This document shows positions 46,573-57,669 of a DNA stretch of 64,000 bases, one piece after another (the stretch's first letter is position 1; each line of letters starts with the position of its first letter). The stretch is from Candidula unifasciata (Eukaryota; Mollusca; Gastropoda; Stylommatophora; Geomitridae). The notes below the pieces were generated by a model. It did no database searches. It was not told where the DNA came from and saw nothing but the letters and a program-made list of their open reading frames with translations. Both the position numbers and the translations under genes were made by a program. The DNA lies in NCBI GenBank assembly GCA_905116865.2, contig CAJHNH020004669.1, forward strand, positions 315,001 through 379,000. Direction: 5' to 3'.

Positions 46573-47092
46573 CAGGGGTTCTCAACCTTCCTAATGCCGC
46601 GACCCTTTAATACAGTTCATGTTGTGGTGACCCTTTAATACAGTTCCTCGTGTTGTGGTGACCCTTTAACACAGTTCTTTATGTTGTGGTGACCCTTTAA
46701 CACAGTTCTTTATGTTGTGGTGACCCTTTAACACAGTTCTTTATGTTGTGGTGACCCTTTAACACAGTTCTTTATGTTGTGGTGACCCTTTAACACAGTT
46801 CTTTATGTTGTGGTGACCCTTTAACACAGTTCTTTATGTTGTGGTGACCCTTTAACACAGTTCTTTATGTTGTGGTGACCCTTTAACACAGTTCTTAATG
46901 TTGTGGTGACCATTTAACACAGTTCACCATGTTCCGACGACCCCCATTTTTTCGTCGCTACTTTAATAATTTCAATATTTGTAATAATTTTTTCTTTTGC
47001 GATGGTCTTTGGTGACCCCTGTGAAAGGGTCGTTCGATCCCCCCACTCCCCCCCCCCCAAAATGGTGGCGACCCATACGTTGAGAACCGCTG
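46573..47092. mobile_element. SPIN-like non-autonomous hAT element
   Basis: The left end CAGGGGTTCTCAACC and right end (reversed) CAGCGGTTCTCAACG are inverted repeats. The interior shows gccgcgaccctttaatacag, ttttcgtcgctactttaata, gatggtctttggtgaccc and gtgaaagggtcgttcgatcc, words I recognise from SPIN-type hAT elements. Flanks atatagta (46565-46572) and ctatagta (47093-47100) match at 7 of 8 bases. No transposase. Confidence 0.85.
46621..46926. repeat. 31-bp tandem expansion inside the hAT element
   Basis: gttgtggtgaccctttaaca starts at 46621, 46652, 46683, 46714 and on, about 10 copies. The unit is a piece of the element's own left arm. Confidence 0.95.
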
Positions 47093-47100
47093 CTATAGTA

Positions 47101-47554
47101 GGTGGTTCTGGAACCTCGGGAGAGCTACCTGCCCCCCCCCCCCCCCCCCTCCGTCCCGTCCACGAGAAAATTAGCAGTGGGACCAAGTTGTTCCCCTAAA
47201 CCGTGCACACATGTTATCTTTTCAAGTACTTGCTTATACATTTGATAGTACAATACTTCAAATATTATATTTATTTGCCAATCAGCACATTATTATTATT
47301 GTTATTATTATTATTGTTATTATTATTATTATTATTACGCACTTAACACTTAAGTTACATGAGGCCTCCATACCAGAACATTATTAGGATGCTGAGTCCA
47401 ACATGTTTTCTTTCTGTGGGCGCTGTCGCTACATAGTCATGTAAGCAGAGCAGTATAAAACGATTTTTCACACTGTATTACATGAACATCTCAGAGAAAT
47501 CAAAATATGTATAATCAATTTACGTGCGTTTAGAAAGTTGTTTTAAGGTACTCT

Positions 47555-47623
<69 letters not shown>

Positions 47624-47841
47624 TCTCGCTCTCCTAAACCCACCACTCCTACCCTCTCTCTCTGTCTCTGCCTATGCTTCTCCACCTCTTCTACCTGTCT
47701 CGTTGTATCCTGGCGATTCATTAAAGCATCTGCCATACCTTCAGCACACCTGCAGGCGGCTGCCCTACATTGAACATACCATCAGTCTCTGGTTGTATCT
47801 AGGGTAGCTAGCTTATTGCACACGACAGGGAGGCTCTATAA
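47101..47841. other. Poly(C), TTA and TC microsatellites in otherwise unannotated sequence
   Basis: C run 47133-47148, (TTA)n 47290-47336, (TC)n with TATC 47562-47636. No gene. Confidence 0.7.
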
Positions 47842-48484
47842 CAGTGTTCTTCAACCTCTGGGCTGAGGAACATCAAGCTTTACTCAATGTAACACAATAG
47901 TGTTAGCGTCAAAGATTCGTCATTATTCGCTGGCCTTGTCCGCACAACGTTGATAAGATCAGCTTTGTCTAGGCTTGATCCGACATGCATGTATATCAGC
48001 TGGTAGTCTCTTTCCTTACCTATTACACCTGCATGACCAATCGTGTAGATCCAGGTGATGGAGGTTAAGTGCGACTGCTGAATATCGGCAAAAGCTTCTA
48101 CCTGATCATGCAGGGGCTACACGATTGAGGCACTACATTGCTGCACAGCTAATACTTTGACTTTGTACATCACACATACATAAGCTTTTATAACCTTCAA
48201 GCAGCAGCAGATATCACTTAAGCTGAACCACTGCCTTCTCGAGCAGTAAGGCCGAACAGGAAATTCCCGTTTTGTTAGGCCGGTTCACATCTGGTCTGTG
48301 CTCACCATTGTTTTGAGTAAATTTATACACAAAATAAACTACAGTTTAACTTGCAATATAGCTAGAGCTGGTCGGGGCTGAACAAAGTTGCTACCACCAT
48401 TTTTGTTTCTTTCTGATTTTGTTGTTGTTAAGTGAACTAATTATCAACCGTCCAAATATAGGACGCAATTCAATGTTATTTTAA

Positions 48485-48641
48485 TGCCTCACTCAGTCTG
48501 CTGCCGGGGGCCTTTATATAACCCAACCTATGGGTCGAACGGATTTCTGGGACCTGTCCACGGGCGATCATTATCCGAATGGTGGCACTTTGTATCACTG
48601 GGTGTTTATCGCTCGGCGTGATGTCCTAGTGGTTTTGAATG

Positions 48642-48731
<90 letters not shown>

Positions 48732-48735
48732 TGAT
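48485..48735 (+). mobile_element. Retroposon family X with (TCAA)n tail
   Basis: gccgggggcctttatataac, ttctgggacctgtccacggg, ggtggcactttgtatcactg and cggcgtgatgtcctagtgg match minus-strand copies at 56862-57062 and 62138-62300. The tail is about 22 TCAA units (48640-48730). Confidence 0.75.
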
Positions 48736-48751
48736 TGTTTTATTTGTTATA

Positions 48752-48867
48752 GCGACCGGATTCGATCCCAGCTGCGGACGATTTGTCTTGCTTTGGTTTC
48801 GACAGTAGTACCGAGAGCTGACCCTTCAGTGCAATGGCAAACCACTGAACATAAAATCTACCTAGGA
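48752..48867 (+). mobile_element. tRNA-derived SINE family V, head truncated
   Basis: accggattcgatcccagctg (box B region), then ttggtttcgacagtagtacc and aatggcaaaccactgaacat, as in the next full copy. Confidence 0.7.
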
Positions 48868-49000
48868 AAAAAAAAAACAATAGTAAAAATAAATGCTGGG
48901 GTTGGTTCTGCAAGGTCCTGTAACGCAACTATGCAAGAGGGCGGTCACGAGAAAAAAGTAGGGATCAAAAAATATTTAAGACACTTTATGCCTTCAAGTC

Positions 49001-49175
49001 CGCTCTGTGGCTAAGTCGATGCGAACGCTTCGTAATGCCGAGATGCCGGGTTCGATCCCAGCTGCGGACCATACGCCTTGCGTTGGTTTCGACAGTGGTA
49101 TCAGGAAAGCCGACCGTCCAAAAAGCAATAGCAAACTACTGGACGTAAATTTGCCTAGAATAAGCAACTAACCGT
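49001..49175 (+). mobile_element. tRNA-derived SINE family V, full-length
   Basis: GTCCGCTCTGTGGCTAAGTC (box A-like TGGCTAAGTC) leads to GGGTTCGATCCCAG (box B). GTCCGC and GCGGAC can pair as an acceptor stem. The body ttggtttcgacagtggtatc and caaactactggacgtaaatt marks the family. Confidence 0.75.
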
Positions 49176-49179
49176 ATGC

Positions 49180-49760
49180 CTTCAAGACATGACAATAGCC
49201 AGAGGCATCCAGCGTGCGCTGGAACACAAATTAATCCTCCTCACGTTGCTTAACGGAAGAGGACGTTTTTGATCATGACGATGATTAAGTGGGACACAAA
49301 ACCACTTCCTCTTGTTTTGGTGAGCCGATGGTGTAAAATGGTTGAAGAACACTGTTAGATACAAGATGTTTGCCAGCAGTACCTGCGTTAACAAGGATCG
49401 GGGCGGGAGTGTGAGGAGGGAATAAGGCAGTCAGGAGGTAGCAGAAGGGATGGCTAAGGGAATCACAATAGAGATAATTAGAGTAATTTGTAACAGGCAC
49501 ACTGAGTGAGGGTCAAGGACACCACATGTGTGCGTGCCTGTGTACTTTTCTCTAAAACAGGTGGACAAGATGGCGTCCACCACTGCCTCTGTGTTATTGT
49601 AGGAGCTCATTGGTTGCTGGAGGATGAGGTATCTAGTATCGTGCCAACCTCCCCTAGTCGTCTCTTTCGACATGCTTAACTCCATCAGTCCCAGTCAACT
49701 CATTATATATTTCTTGCTGTTTCGTAAGACAATAGAATCTATTATAGTGGATCTTCTTCT
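49180..49760. other. Unannotated sequence
   Basis: Contains the right TIR candidate at 49340-49354; otherwise nothing recognised. Confidence 0.4.
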
Positions 49761-49764
49761 ACGC

Positions 49765-49975
49765 CTTCAGGCGGGCTGGGTATTCAGAATTAGACCTATC
49801 TTTTATAAACCATTGAGCATTTGGTGAGTGATGCATCACGTCGTCCGCCTTTACTTCCAAGGACTGTTCCTGGTACTTATTTAAGGCTAGATTAACCTGG
49901 GAGTCCAGGCATTTGTTGAAAAGGTCCGGCTTCGCTAGGACCTCTGCCTACGACCTTCCGAACCGATGAGGAGCC
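49765..49975 (-). mobile_element. SINE family T
   Basis: gaattagacctatcttttat, ggactgttcctggtacttat and cctgggagtccaggcattt follow the T order. The tRNA-like head is diverged. Confidence 0.7.
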
Positions 49976-49993
49976 TCTTAAAAAAAAAAAAAA

Positions 49994-50115
49994 GTCGGCG
50001 TCTGTGGCTTAGGTGTTGTGAACGCGCTTCGTAATGTCGGGGTGCCGGGTTCAATCCCTGCGGACAGTTTCTCTTGCAATGGTTTCAACCGTGGTACCGA
50101 AGCGTTTTCCAACGT
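49994..50115 (+). mobile_element. tRNA-derived SINE family V, partial
   Basis: gtcggcgtctgtggcttagg, gcgcttcgtaatgtcggggt, gccgggttcaatccctgcgg and aatggtttcaaccgtggtac match 49001-49100. Confidence 0.7.
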
Positions 50116-50685
50116 GAGGCTCACGCTGCCGGGGGGGGGGGGGGGGGGGGGCTGTCTGATTTTGAAAAAAGGGAAAAAAAAGGGGAGGGGGGGGGGCTAT
50201 TCGACTGTTAATGGGCAATTAGAAAATGGACTTCTCTAGAGTTTAATAACATGTGGGGGAGGGAAGGGATGCGAATTTTAGAAAGGCTTAGGTGGAAAGA
50301 AAGGGGGAGACGGTAAAAAAAAAAGGGGGGGGGGCGCATGTCACTAGAAATGTTAGAACACTGGTATCGTCGCTACACCACGGCATCTCCCCCCCTCCCC
50401 TCCCCGGCCTTATTGTTGCTAAGTTATCGCTGTCTGTGAAGTTTAACCACTTCGGCCCTACCGTGTTTCTATTCAACTCCTTGAGACCACAAAAATTGAC
50501 TGCTTTTAAGAGCTCATCCTTAGGATATAAGAAGCCAAAATAACAAGAAGAACTACTTGAGGCCGACCGAACCAACAGGTTTCACCGTCACTAGTCCTTG
50601 AATCCATTACTGAAAAAGCAACACTTGCTTAAGTATCTGACCTAGCTTCTTCAGCACTCTGTGCTTTCATAGCCAGTACAGATTC
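50116..50685. other. G-rich tracts and unannotated sequence
   Basis: Poly(G) at 50132-50150 plus GGGGAGGGGGGGGG-type runs at 50182-50195 and 50325-50334. Confidence 0.6.
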
Positions 50686-50689
50686 AATA

Positions 50690-50950
50690 CCTTGTGCTCA
50701 CCTCCGCGGAGGTGAGCTCCTGCCTCGTTTTCCGGACATTGCAGCCTCCATCGCAGTTTTCTCCAGAAAATCATAACGCTCTACATGGCCAGAATAGCCC
50801 AGGATGCTGCTTATGAGCCAATTCTCCTCGAACAGATCATATAGGATGTGGTTGTTTTTCTTCTTGTCAGTCCATGGTGTTTTAAGAAAAATTTTCCTGG
50901 CATTTCTGTTCGAAAGCTCCGATCCCCCCCCCCCCCCCTTTGAACTCCTC
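50690..50950 (-). pseudogene. RT C-terminal relic (RTE-like)
   Basis: The minus strand reads LFEENWLISSILGYSGHVER, then YDFLEKTAMEAAMSGKRGR, parallel to EKWLINSILSQKLKYFGHIK and GLEKIIAEGMVPGRRGRGR at 9600-10020. A deletion has removed the KLKYFG part. Confidence 0.7.
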
Positions 50951-51032
50951 TTAAAAAATTGAGTAAGACTCAAGACTCATTAAAAAAAAAACAGCCAGCG
51001 GGTCGCAGATTGTTACGTTCATAGGCTTTTAG

Positions 51033-51612
51033 GTGCTGTGTTGTGGGTGCTGTGTCGTGGATGCTGTGTCGTGGGTGCTGTGTCGTGGGTGCTGTGTTTG
51101 TGGGTGCTGTGTCGTGGGTGCTGTGTCGTGGGTGCTGTGTCGTGGATGCTGTGTTTGTGGGTGCTGTGTTTGTTGGTGCTGTGTCGTGGGTGCTGTGTCG
51201 TGGGTGCTGTGTTTGTGGGTGCTGTGTCGTGGGTGCTGTGTTTGTGGGTGCTGTGTCGTGGGTGCTGTGTCGTGGGTGCTGTATCGTGGGTGCTGTGTTT
51301 GTGGGTGCTGTGTTGTGGGTGCTGTGCCGTGAATGTTTTGCAGCGGATGCTGTGCCATGGATCCTGTGACATGGATCCTGTGCCAGTGATGCTGTGTCAT
51401 GGATGCTGTGCCATGAATGCTGTGCCATGGATGCTGTGTCGTGGATGCTGTGCCTTGGATGCTGTGCCTTGGATTCTGTGCCATGGCTTCTGTGCCCTGG
51501 ATTCTGTGCCATGGATGCTGTGCCATGAATGATGTGCCATGGATGCTGTAACATGAATGCTGTGCCATGGATGCTGTGCCATGGATGCTATGTCATGGGT
51601 GCGTTGTGTTGA
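51033..51612. repeat. 14-bp minisatellite with two sub-blocks
   Basis: gtgctgtgtcgtgg and the 15-bp gtgctgtgtttgtgg dominate to about 51330; atgctgtgccatgg dominates to 51612. About 40 units. All frames are open on both strands by periodicity. Confidence 0.95.
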
Positions 51613-51619
51613 CAACATC

Positions 51620-52825
51620 TCCCTTGCTAAAACAACTGAAGCCCCAGCTAATTTAAAAAAATTTACCAGCCTTAATAAGGATTGGAACCTTTACCCCCTG
51701 GCAGACAAGAAAGCTTGCATACCTTCTCACAGTCTAAGCTCCGTTGACTCAGAATACATATCTTCTAATAGAATTTCTCAAAATAAAAAAATAAAAACTT
51801 AAAAAACACTCTAGTTTCACTGGAAGCTTCTTGGAGCAAGCAATTCACAAACCGAACAGGAAGATAGCACTTATCTTTCAGGGAAGCTTGGCAAAGTTTG
51901 TTTAGAGACGGGCAGAACAGTGGATAGAAGGGAGAAAGGTAAAACCAATAGTCACCCATACACAGCATTGCAACTTGGCAGCTAAAAATACAGCTGCCGT
52001 AGCAGGTGAACTCAGAACACATGCGTGCACAATATAAACTGTAGTTTCCCAATTCTACTTGTTTAAAGCTGGTTTCAGAAATAGCACATTTTATATATTG
52101 AGGCAGAGAAAAAGGAAGAAAGGGTGGTAGAGACAGAAGGGGGAGGTTACGAGGGGGAGGAAAAGAGAAAGAAAGGGAAGCAAAGAGAGGGGCAGAGAGG
52201 GAGAGAGCAAGATGGAGGAGGGTAGGCAGACGAACAGAGAATATAGACAAACATGCAAATAAACAGATGACTGACAGAGAGACAGATAGATAGATACTTA
52301 GACAGACAAACAGACTGACAGACAGATACTTAGACATGTAGATAGCGAGTACGCTAAGACAAAGGCAGGACAAAAAGGCGTCAAGATGGAAAAGGAAGTG
52401 CTATCAGAATTAGCATACAAAAAGACGAAGCAAGGGAGGGAGAAAGGTATGAATAAATGAACGAACGGCCGGACAGACACAGGGAAGGATTAGTTGTCTG
52501 TAGTTAGAGAGAAAAAAAAAGTTAGTCAACCCAACAAGGCAGTCAGCAAAACAAAACCTATAGAAGACGGGCAGATCTACGGGCGGATGAATGGACTGAT
52601 CAACGGACGGACCGATCGACTGACAGACGTAGATATGTAGACAGACAGACAGACAGCTAATAACATTACATTTGCTTATAGATCTCCCGATCGCTGAGAT
52701 GATAAATCTGGTCTGCTGATACAAACACACAAAACACTATCAACCACCACACAGTTCAAAATAAATATAACGCCCTGAACAAACACTTTACAAACAGAAT
52801 TAACAACACCTAAATAAAAGAAGCC
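51620..52825. other. Purine-rich and GACA/GATA-rich unannotated sequence
   Basis: Loose cagacagatagata words at 52262-52345 and 52600-52660, GGGAGG-type words at 52110-52225. No gene. Confidence 0.6.
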
Positions 52826-52827
52826 TT

Positions 52828-53078
52828 TTCCATGCCTTTCAGATGTACTGGGTATATAGGGCTAGAGCTATATTTTATAGGCCAACGGCACAAAATGGGC
52901 GATGTGGTCAGCATCACGCCGGCCGCCTTCACTTCCCAGGACTGCACCTGGTACCTACTCAAGGCTGGCTCGACCTGGGAGACAAGGTGATTTTTTAAAA
53001 AGTCCGGCTCCGCTAAGGAGCGAACCCACGACTTTTCGATCTGCAGGCAAGCGTCTAGCCGCTACGCCACGGCGACTT
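52828..53078 (-). mobile_element. tRNA-derived SINE family T, full-length
   Basis: In sense (minus) order: gtcgccgtggcgtagcggct (box A TGGCGTAGCGG), then gtcgtgggttcgctcctta (box B GTGGGTTCG). The body gagccggactttttaaaaaa, ctcccaggtcgagccagcc, taggtaccaggtgcagtcc and ggcctataaaatatagctct follows, then the tail region aaggcatggaaaagg. This is the reference copy for family T. Confidence 0.85.
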
Positions 53079-53465
53079 GCTACAACAAGATAGTGAATGA
53101 ATAAAACGAATATATCAATCATACAAACAGAATAAACACTAGCTGTATATATAGACATTGAACAGAATAAACGACACTTAGATGTCAGTTACTTTAATAA
53201 CATCTACAAGGTGGTCCACACCTTTTGCCTTGCGATCTGAATGCTGTGGGTTCGTTTCACGACCGCGCCGTTTGGTTTACGAGCCCAGTTTTTACGGAGA
53301 TACCTGGGAATCACCACTGGAGCTGGAGAGCACCTGATTTATGCGATGCCTTTCTTTGGCAGACGGCTAGCGGTACTGCGGAGAGAGACTGAGCCACATA
53401 GGATACAACCGGGTGCGATAAAGTCTTCTCGACTTCAACTTCATCAATAAAAAAAAAAACAGCAC
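53079..53465. other. Unannotated sequence
   Basis: Nothing recognised apart from a poly(A) run near 53448. Confidence 0.4.
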
Positions 53466-53467
53466 AT

Positions 53468-53760
53468 AAGTCTTCTTCTTCTTTGCGTTCACCAGCTGTA
53501 AACTCTGGTGGAAGGAAAGTTCTGGTTGTTCGTCCACTTCTGAACTGCAGCCCTGTTCAAGAACCTGAGTGTTGCGTGTGCATCCGTTTGACAGATGACA
53601 CATCTGTGTGCAGACTGTTGGTTCCTTACTTCTCAGGCAGATGCACTCCGACTTCGAAGGAAGCTCCCAATCAGTCGACTCTTACGACATGCTTGTTTGG
53701 GTAGGCAGTGGGTCTATTCTTGTTTTCCCTATAATAGGGCCCCGGAACCCACACGGGGGA
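53468..53760 (-). mobile_element. SINE-like element S1, full-length
   Basis: Plus order gtcttcttcttctttgcgtt, gttcgtccacttctgaactg, gtgcatccgtttgacagatg, ttctcaggcagatgcactc, cgactcttacgacatgctt and ccccggaacccacacgggg. Confidence 0.9.
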
Positions 53761-54189
53761 GCACATAAGTATAATTAACGACGCCAAAATAGCTAATTAC
53801 CAGAAATAAACGACGCCTACACATAACCGTCAATTATTTTAAAATCTGCAAACATACCCAAGCACACAAGTCAGTATCTCCGTGTGGTTTCTACAATAAA
53901 TCCAGGACACAATACTGGTTCACAGTTTAAGTAAACTTGTAAAACTCCCAACACTTGTCAGGGTAAGCACCACCAGGTAAAGGGAGCTAGCTAGCAGTAC
54001 ACGAAGAGAACGGGTGTACCGCGGGCCGGTCCCAGGCGTGTCTCACAAGTTAAAGTTGTTCCCGTTGGTTCCGCGGGATGCAGTTTAGGTGCTGGGTAGG
54101 TAGAAGGTGGGTGAGGAGCGAGTGAGGTGGTGTTCTGTTGTTGGAAGGAAGCCACGGATGTCAAATTATTTATTTGCTGTGATGGTCAG

Positions 54190-54540
54190 ACTCAGAAATG
54201 TCTGCGAATTCTAAATTCAGTCACTAAAAAGAAAGAAATGATCCACAGCGATTTCAAGATTCACTAATTCTGGATGTAAAATGAATTCTAGATTCAGTAA
54301 TCGAAAAAGATAAATAATTTAAAATGTATAGTAGATTTAAGTAATCCAAAACAGATAAATAATATAAAGTGCCAGATTCAGTTATTGAAATCAGAATTTT
54401 AAAAAAAGACATAAATGAGATTTAGATTCAGTGATGCATAACAGATAAATGATATCAAACGAATTCAAGATTCAGTAATCCAAAATAGATAAATAATGTA
54501 AGACGAATTCTAGATGCAGTCAAATGAAGTAAATACATGA
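54190..54540. repeat. Degenerate ~45-50 bp tandem array
   Basis: gaattctagattcagtaatc and aacagataaataatataaa words recur about seven times with heavy decay. Confidence 0.7.
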
Positions 54541-54597
54541 CATAGAATGTTTGTGGGTTTAGAGTAAAGAACTCTGACTTTTGATATCCGGGTTCCA

Positions 54598-54968
54598 AAC
54601 CTTGTCTTCTTCTTCCTCTTTTTCTTCTTCTTCTTCTTCTTCTTCTTCTTCTTCTTCTTCTTCTTCTTCTTCTGCTTAGAGTTCACCAGTTATAAACTCG
54701 GAGGGAAAGTTATGTTTGTTTGTCCGCTTCTGGACTTTGTTCTTGTTCTATACTAGAGTTTTGTACCAGACATGAATTTTGCATGCATATGCATTTTACA
54801 GATCTGGCCTATTTATGTGCAGACTGTAGGTTCCTCGCACCTCAGGCAGATGCATTATGACTTCAAAGGAAACACCCATAATTGGTTTAATTTACGACAT
54901 GCTAGTTAGGGGGCATTAGATCTAACCCCCACTCGCACCTCTAGGGGGCAATGAGACCCCCACGAGGA
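54598..54968 (-). mobile_element. SINE-like element S1 with expanded GAA tail
   Basis: The plus-strand TTC run at 54620-54674 is the tail. Body words are agagttcaccagttataaac, catatgcattttacagatct, cctcaggcagatgcattat and gggcattagatctaaccccc. Confidence 0.85.
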
Positions 54969-55044
54969 AAAGCGTTGTTGGCATGTGAGGTGGTTCTATG
55001 TTTATGTCTGCTGTTTATTAATCTGCTACACTGAGCACTTCATG

Positions 55045-55425
55045 AATATCTGCCCCAACCTTTCATCTTTGTGACAGGTCATGCGGGTGTACAATGGAAC
55101 GAGCGTGCAGACATCTTGCTGACACTGCGGTTGCAATAGCTGGCCCAGTACTGGAGAGAAGTGATGTTATCAATGCCATGCGCTGCATTTACCGTACCGA
55201 TGAGAACGCCAAAGGACATGACTCCATATCCCTGTCTAGACTGACGGACATGGGGGTGCAGCCTGGAGCTGCAATAAATGAACATTTCACTAAGGGGACA
55301 AGATGTTTCATTAACCAACAAAGAAAAAGCGTCCTCATTCGTTTTACATTTGCGGAGATTCTGAGGAGGAGATCAGAGCACCTATGAATCTGTCCTGAAT
55401 GCTGTGACGATAATCCTTTCTAAAC
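55045..55425 (+). pseudogene. RNase H end of LINE family C
   Basis: FVTGHAGVQWNERAD (55068-55112) holds the last catalytic Asp context. A 1-bp deletion near 55112 shifts to the frame carrying LADTAVAIAGPVLERSDVIN, then RLTDMGVQPGAAINEHF and RRRSEHL-stop. The DNA still reads tgtcctgaatgctgtgacga (CPECCDD) past the stop. A sister copy begins at 63860. Confidence 0.75.
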
Positions 55426-55539
55426 AGTAATAAATCTGCTGGTCTGACTCACGAATGTCTGTCAATTCTAGATCCTATAATTCAATTACATGTAAGGTAA
55501 GAGCGTCAACTTCAATGCACTGTGTTTTATCCCACAGTA

Positions 55540-55846
55540 AAGGTAAAAGGTAAAGGTAAAGTCGGGAGATGTGAACCAGCGTCATTGCACACGGTTATAA
55601 ACCATATGTGCTCTGCCACCACTACAGACAGCTGATAAGAATTGTCCGCCTGTGTCGCCGTTCGCACGTAACTCTGTAGCTACAGCGACTAACCGTCATT
55701 TACCCTGGTAAATACTCTGGTACCCATTTCCTAGAGGCTGGGTGAACCCCGGGAGCCGCCCGGTTTCGAACACCGACCGTGGCTGCAGCGAGTCGCTACT
55801 GGATTTGAAAGCCAGCCTCTTATCGACTGAGCCAACGCGGCTCCCA
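55540..55846 (-). mobile_element. tRNA-derived SINE family U, full-length
   Basis: Sense order: gggagccgcgttggctcagt (box A-like), tcgataagaggctggctttc, ggtcggtgttcgaaaccggg (box B GGTGTTCGAAACC), gtagctacagagttacgtgc, tataaccgtgtgcaatgacg, and a (TTTACC)n tail seen as aaggtaaaaggtaaaggtaa on the plus strand. Confidence 0.85.
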
Positions 55847-55859
55847 TTTCTCTCAATAT

Positions 55860-56860
55860 GAATTACTTGGCATATGATGATGACTGACTGACTGCCATCT
55901 ACCTTTCGCGAAGTGAACAGAGTCCAATGCACGTTTGTTATTTCATACGGTGACAGACAATATCCGCAGCGCCTGAGGTCTCTATCTGCACGTGACAATC
56001 CTTGACAATGCCACAAAAAGAAACTGCAAAAACGGGGGAACTAACAAAGCCTACCTGTTCTTTCCTGGAGAAAATCCAGTACTGGTGAAATGAAAAATTA
56101 AAAGTTAATTTTCTAACTCTGGCGTGGACTTGATATGAATTGACTATCAGTTTTAAAAAAAAATGGAGCACAGTTAAATTATGGAAAAACGTGTCTCGCT
56201 CAATGGTGATCTGGGAAATAAACAGTTCAACGCAAACAGCAAAACTACTTTAGTTATCGACTCCTCGTACGTTTTCCTTGGGTCTCATTCTTCAGCTAGC
56301 AACACGAACCACTGCACCTGGGCACATGAATCAAAAGGCCTGCATGTTAGGCAGACATACCGACTTCATTCCTGGATTAGCACTGGATTACCATCTCATA
56401 GCCTGGACGGACAATGAGTGGTTGATGAGCAAAGATGGAAGGGGCTTGTTTGAGGCGGGGTCGTTGTGGTCCTTCAACAGGATCTGGAATTGGGCCGTCC
56501 ATCTCGACCCAGCGTGATTAGGGTCTTTTAAAAGCAGAAACTAGTGATTAGGGATCAGAGCTTCTTAACGCATTGCTCAATGTGGCTTGGTCCGAGCAAC
56601 GCTTTATAACCAAGGGGGGATAACCAGGGTTCTAGAAGCAGTAATCCCTTCTGTTGAGAGATAGTACGGATTCAAGTCACGTGAAAATAGTTTACGCTCA
56701 TTTAATTTTCGCTGCGGTTTTCGGCTGAGTCCTACAACAGTTAGATCATAGAAGGAGATGAAATATATTAGGTTTTGAAAGTTTCTGAGAGCAGGTGTTT
56801 GTTCACGTTGACTTCGTTGCACTGGATTTAACCCTTGGCCCTAGTGTCCCTCCGATGAAG
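55860..56860. other. Unannotated sequence
   Basis: A minus frame at 56604-56822 and a plus frame at 56181-56417 are open but show no recognisable family. Confidence 0.4.
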
Positions 56861-56861
56861 G

Positions 56862-57062
56862 GTTGGTAGGTAGGTAGGTAGTTGTACCCCACCAGGACAT
56901 CACACAAGCGATAAACACTCGGTGACCCAAAGTGCCAACATGCGGATGAGGATCACCCGTGGAGAAGTCCCAGAAATCCCTTTCAGTCGTTAAGCCATAT
57001 CTATGGCTAGGCAATATTTATGGCCCGTTTAAATTTAGGCCCCGGGCAAAAGCCAGTGTGGG
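56862..57062 (-). mobile_element. Retroposon family X with (TACC)n tail
   Basis: ggtaggtaggtaggtag is the tail complement. Body words are ccaccaggacatcacac, ctcggtgacccaaagtgcc, catgcggatgaggatcaccc and gggcaaaagccagtgtgggg. Confidence 0.75.
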
Positions 57063-57157
57063 GTTTCAAAATAAAAAGAATATCGCATCCAGCGAGGGGA
57101 AAGACAATAATATAATACATGCATTTGACACCTGTTGAGAGAATCGGACAATCACAG

Positions 57158-57403
57158 TGTAGGAGTTTCAGCAACGATCTTTAGAATTTCAGTACAAGTG
57201 TAGGAGTTTCAGCAACGATCTTTAGAATTTCAGTACAAGTTTAGGAGTTTCAGCAACGATCTTTAGAATTTCAGTACAAGTGTAGGAGTTTCAGCAACGA
57301 TCTTTAGGATTTCAGTACAAGTGTAGGAGTTTCAGCAACGATCTTTAGAATTTCAGTACAAGTGTAGGAGTTTCAGCAACGATCTTTAGGATTTCAGTAC
57401 AAG
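57158..57403. repeat. 41-bp minisatellite, 6 copies
   Basis: tgtaggagtttcagcaacga starts at 57158, 57199, 57240, 57281, 57322 and 57363 with only 1-2 differences per unit. Confidence 0.97.
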
Positions 57404-57421
57404 TTGCACCCGTGATAGAAG

Positions 57422-57667
57422 AATATGCTGGAGAGAGGGGTTGGATAGAACGAGCACGGCTGGGAGGGGAAACAATGGAATAGATACACAGAGAGAACAA
57501 AATGCTCGAAAGAGGGGTGGATAGAACATCGAACGAGCACGATGGGAGGGCGACAATGGAGTAGATACACAGACAGACAAAAATGCTGGAGAGAGAGAGG
57601 TGGGTAGAACATAGAACGAGCACGGCGGGGAGGGGAGACAATGGAATAGATACACGGACAGAACAAT
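57422..57667. repeat. 77-81 bp tandem repeat, 3 copies
   Basis: atgctggagagag, gagcacggctgggagg and caatggaatagatacacag recur at 57425, 57502 and 57583. Confidence 0.9.
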
Positions 57668-57669
57668 AG

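Larger units (their letters stand above)
47842..49354. mobile_element. Possible 1.5-kb hAT-like element with nested SINEs
   Basis: CAGTGTTCTTCAACC at 47842 and its exact reverse complement at 49340-49354 form a 15-bp perfect inverted pair of hAT type. The flanking 8-mers (ctctataa, ttagatac) match poorly, so the two ends may belong to different insertions. Confidence 0.4.

Noticed and set aside
49001..49075. Functional tRNA gene
   Set aside because: Box A and B fit, but the anticodon stem does not pair and a SINE body follows directly.
56604..56822. 72-codon minus-strand ORF with a fairly protein-like composition
   Set aside because: No family recognised and no splice signals in suitable positions; left as unannotated.
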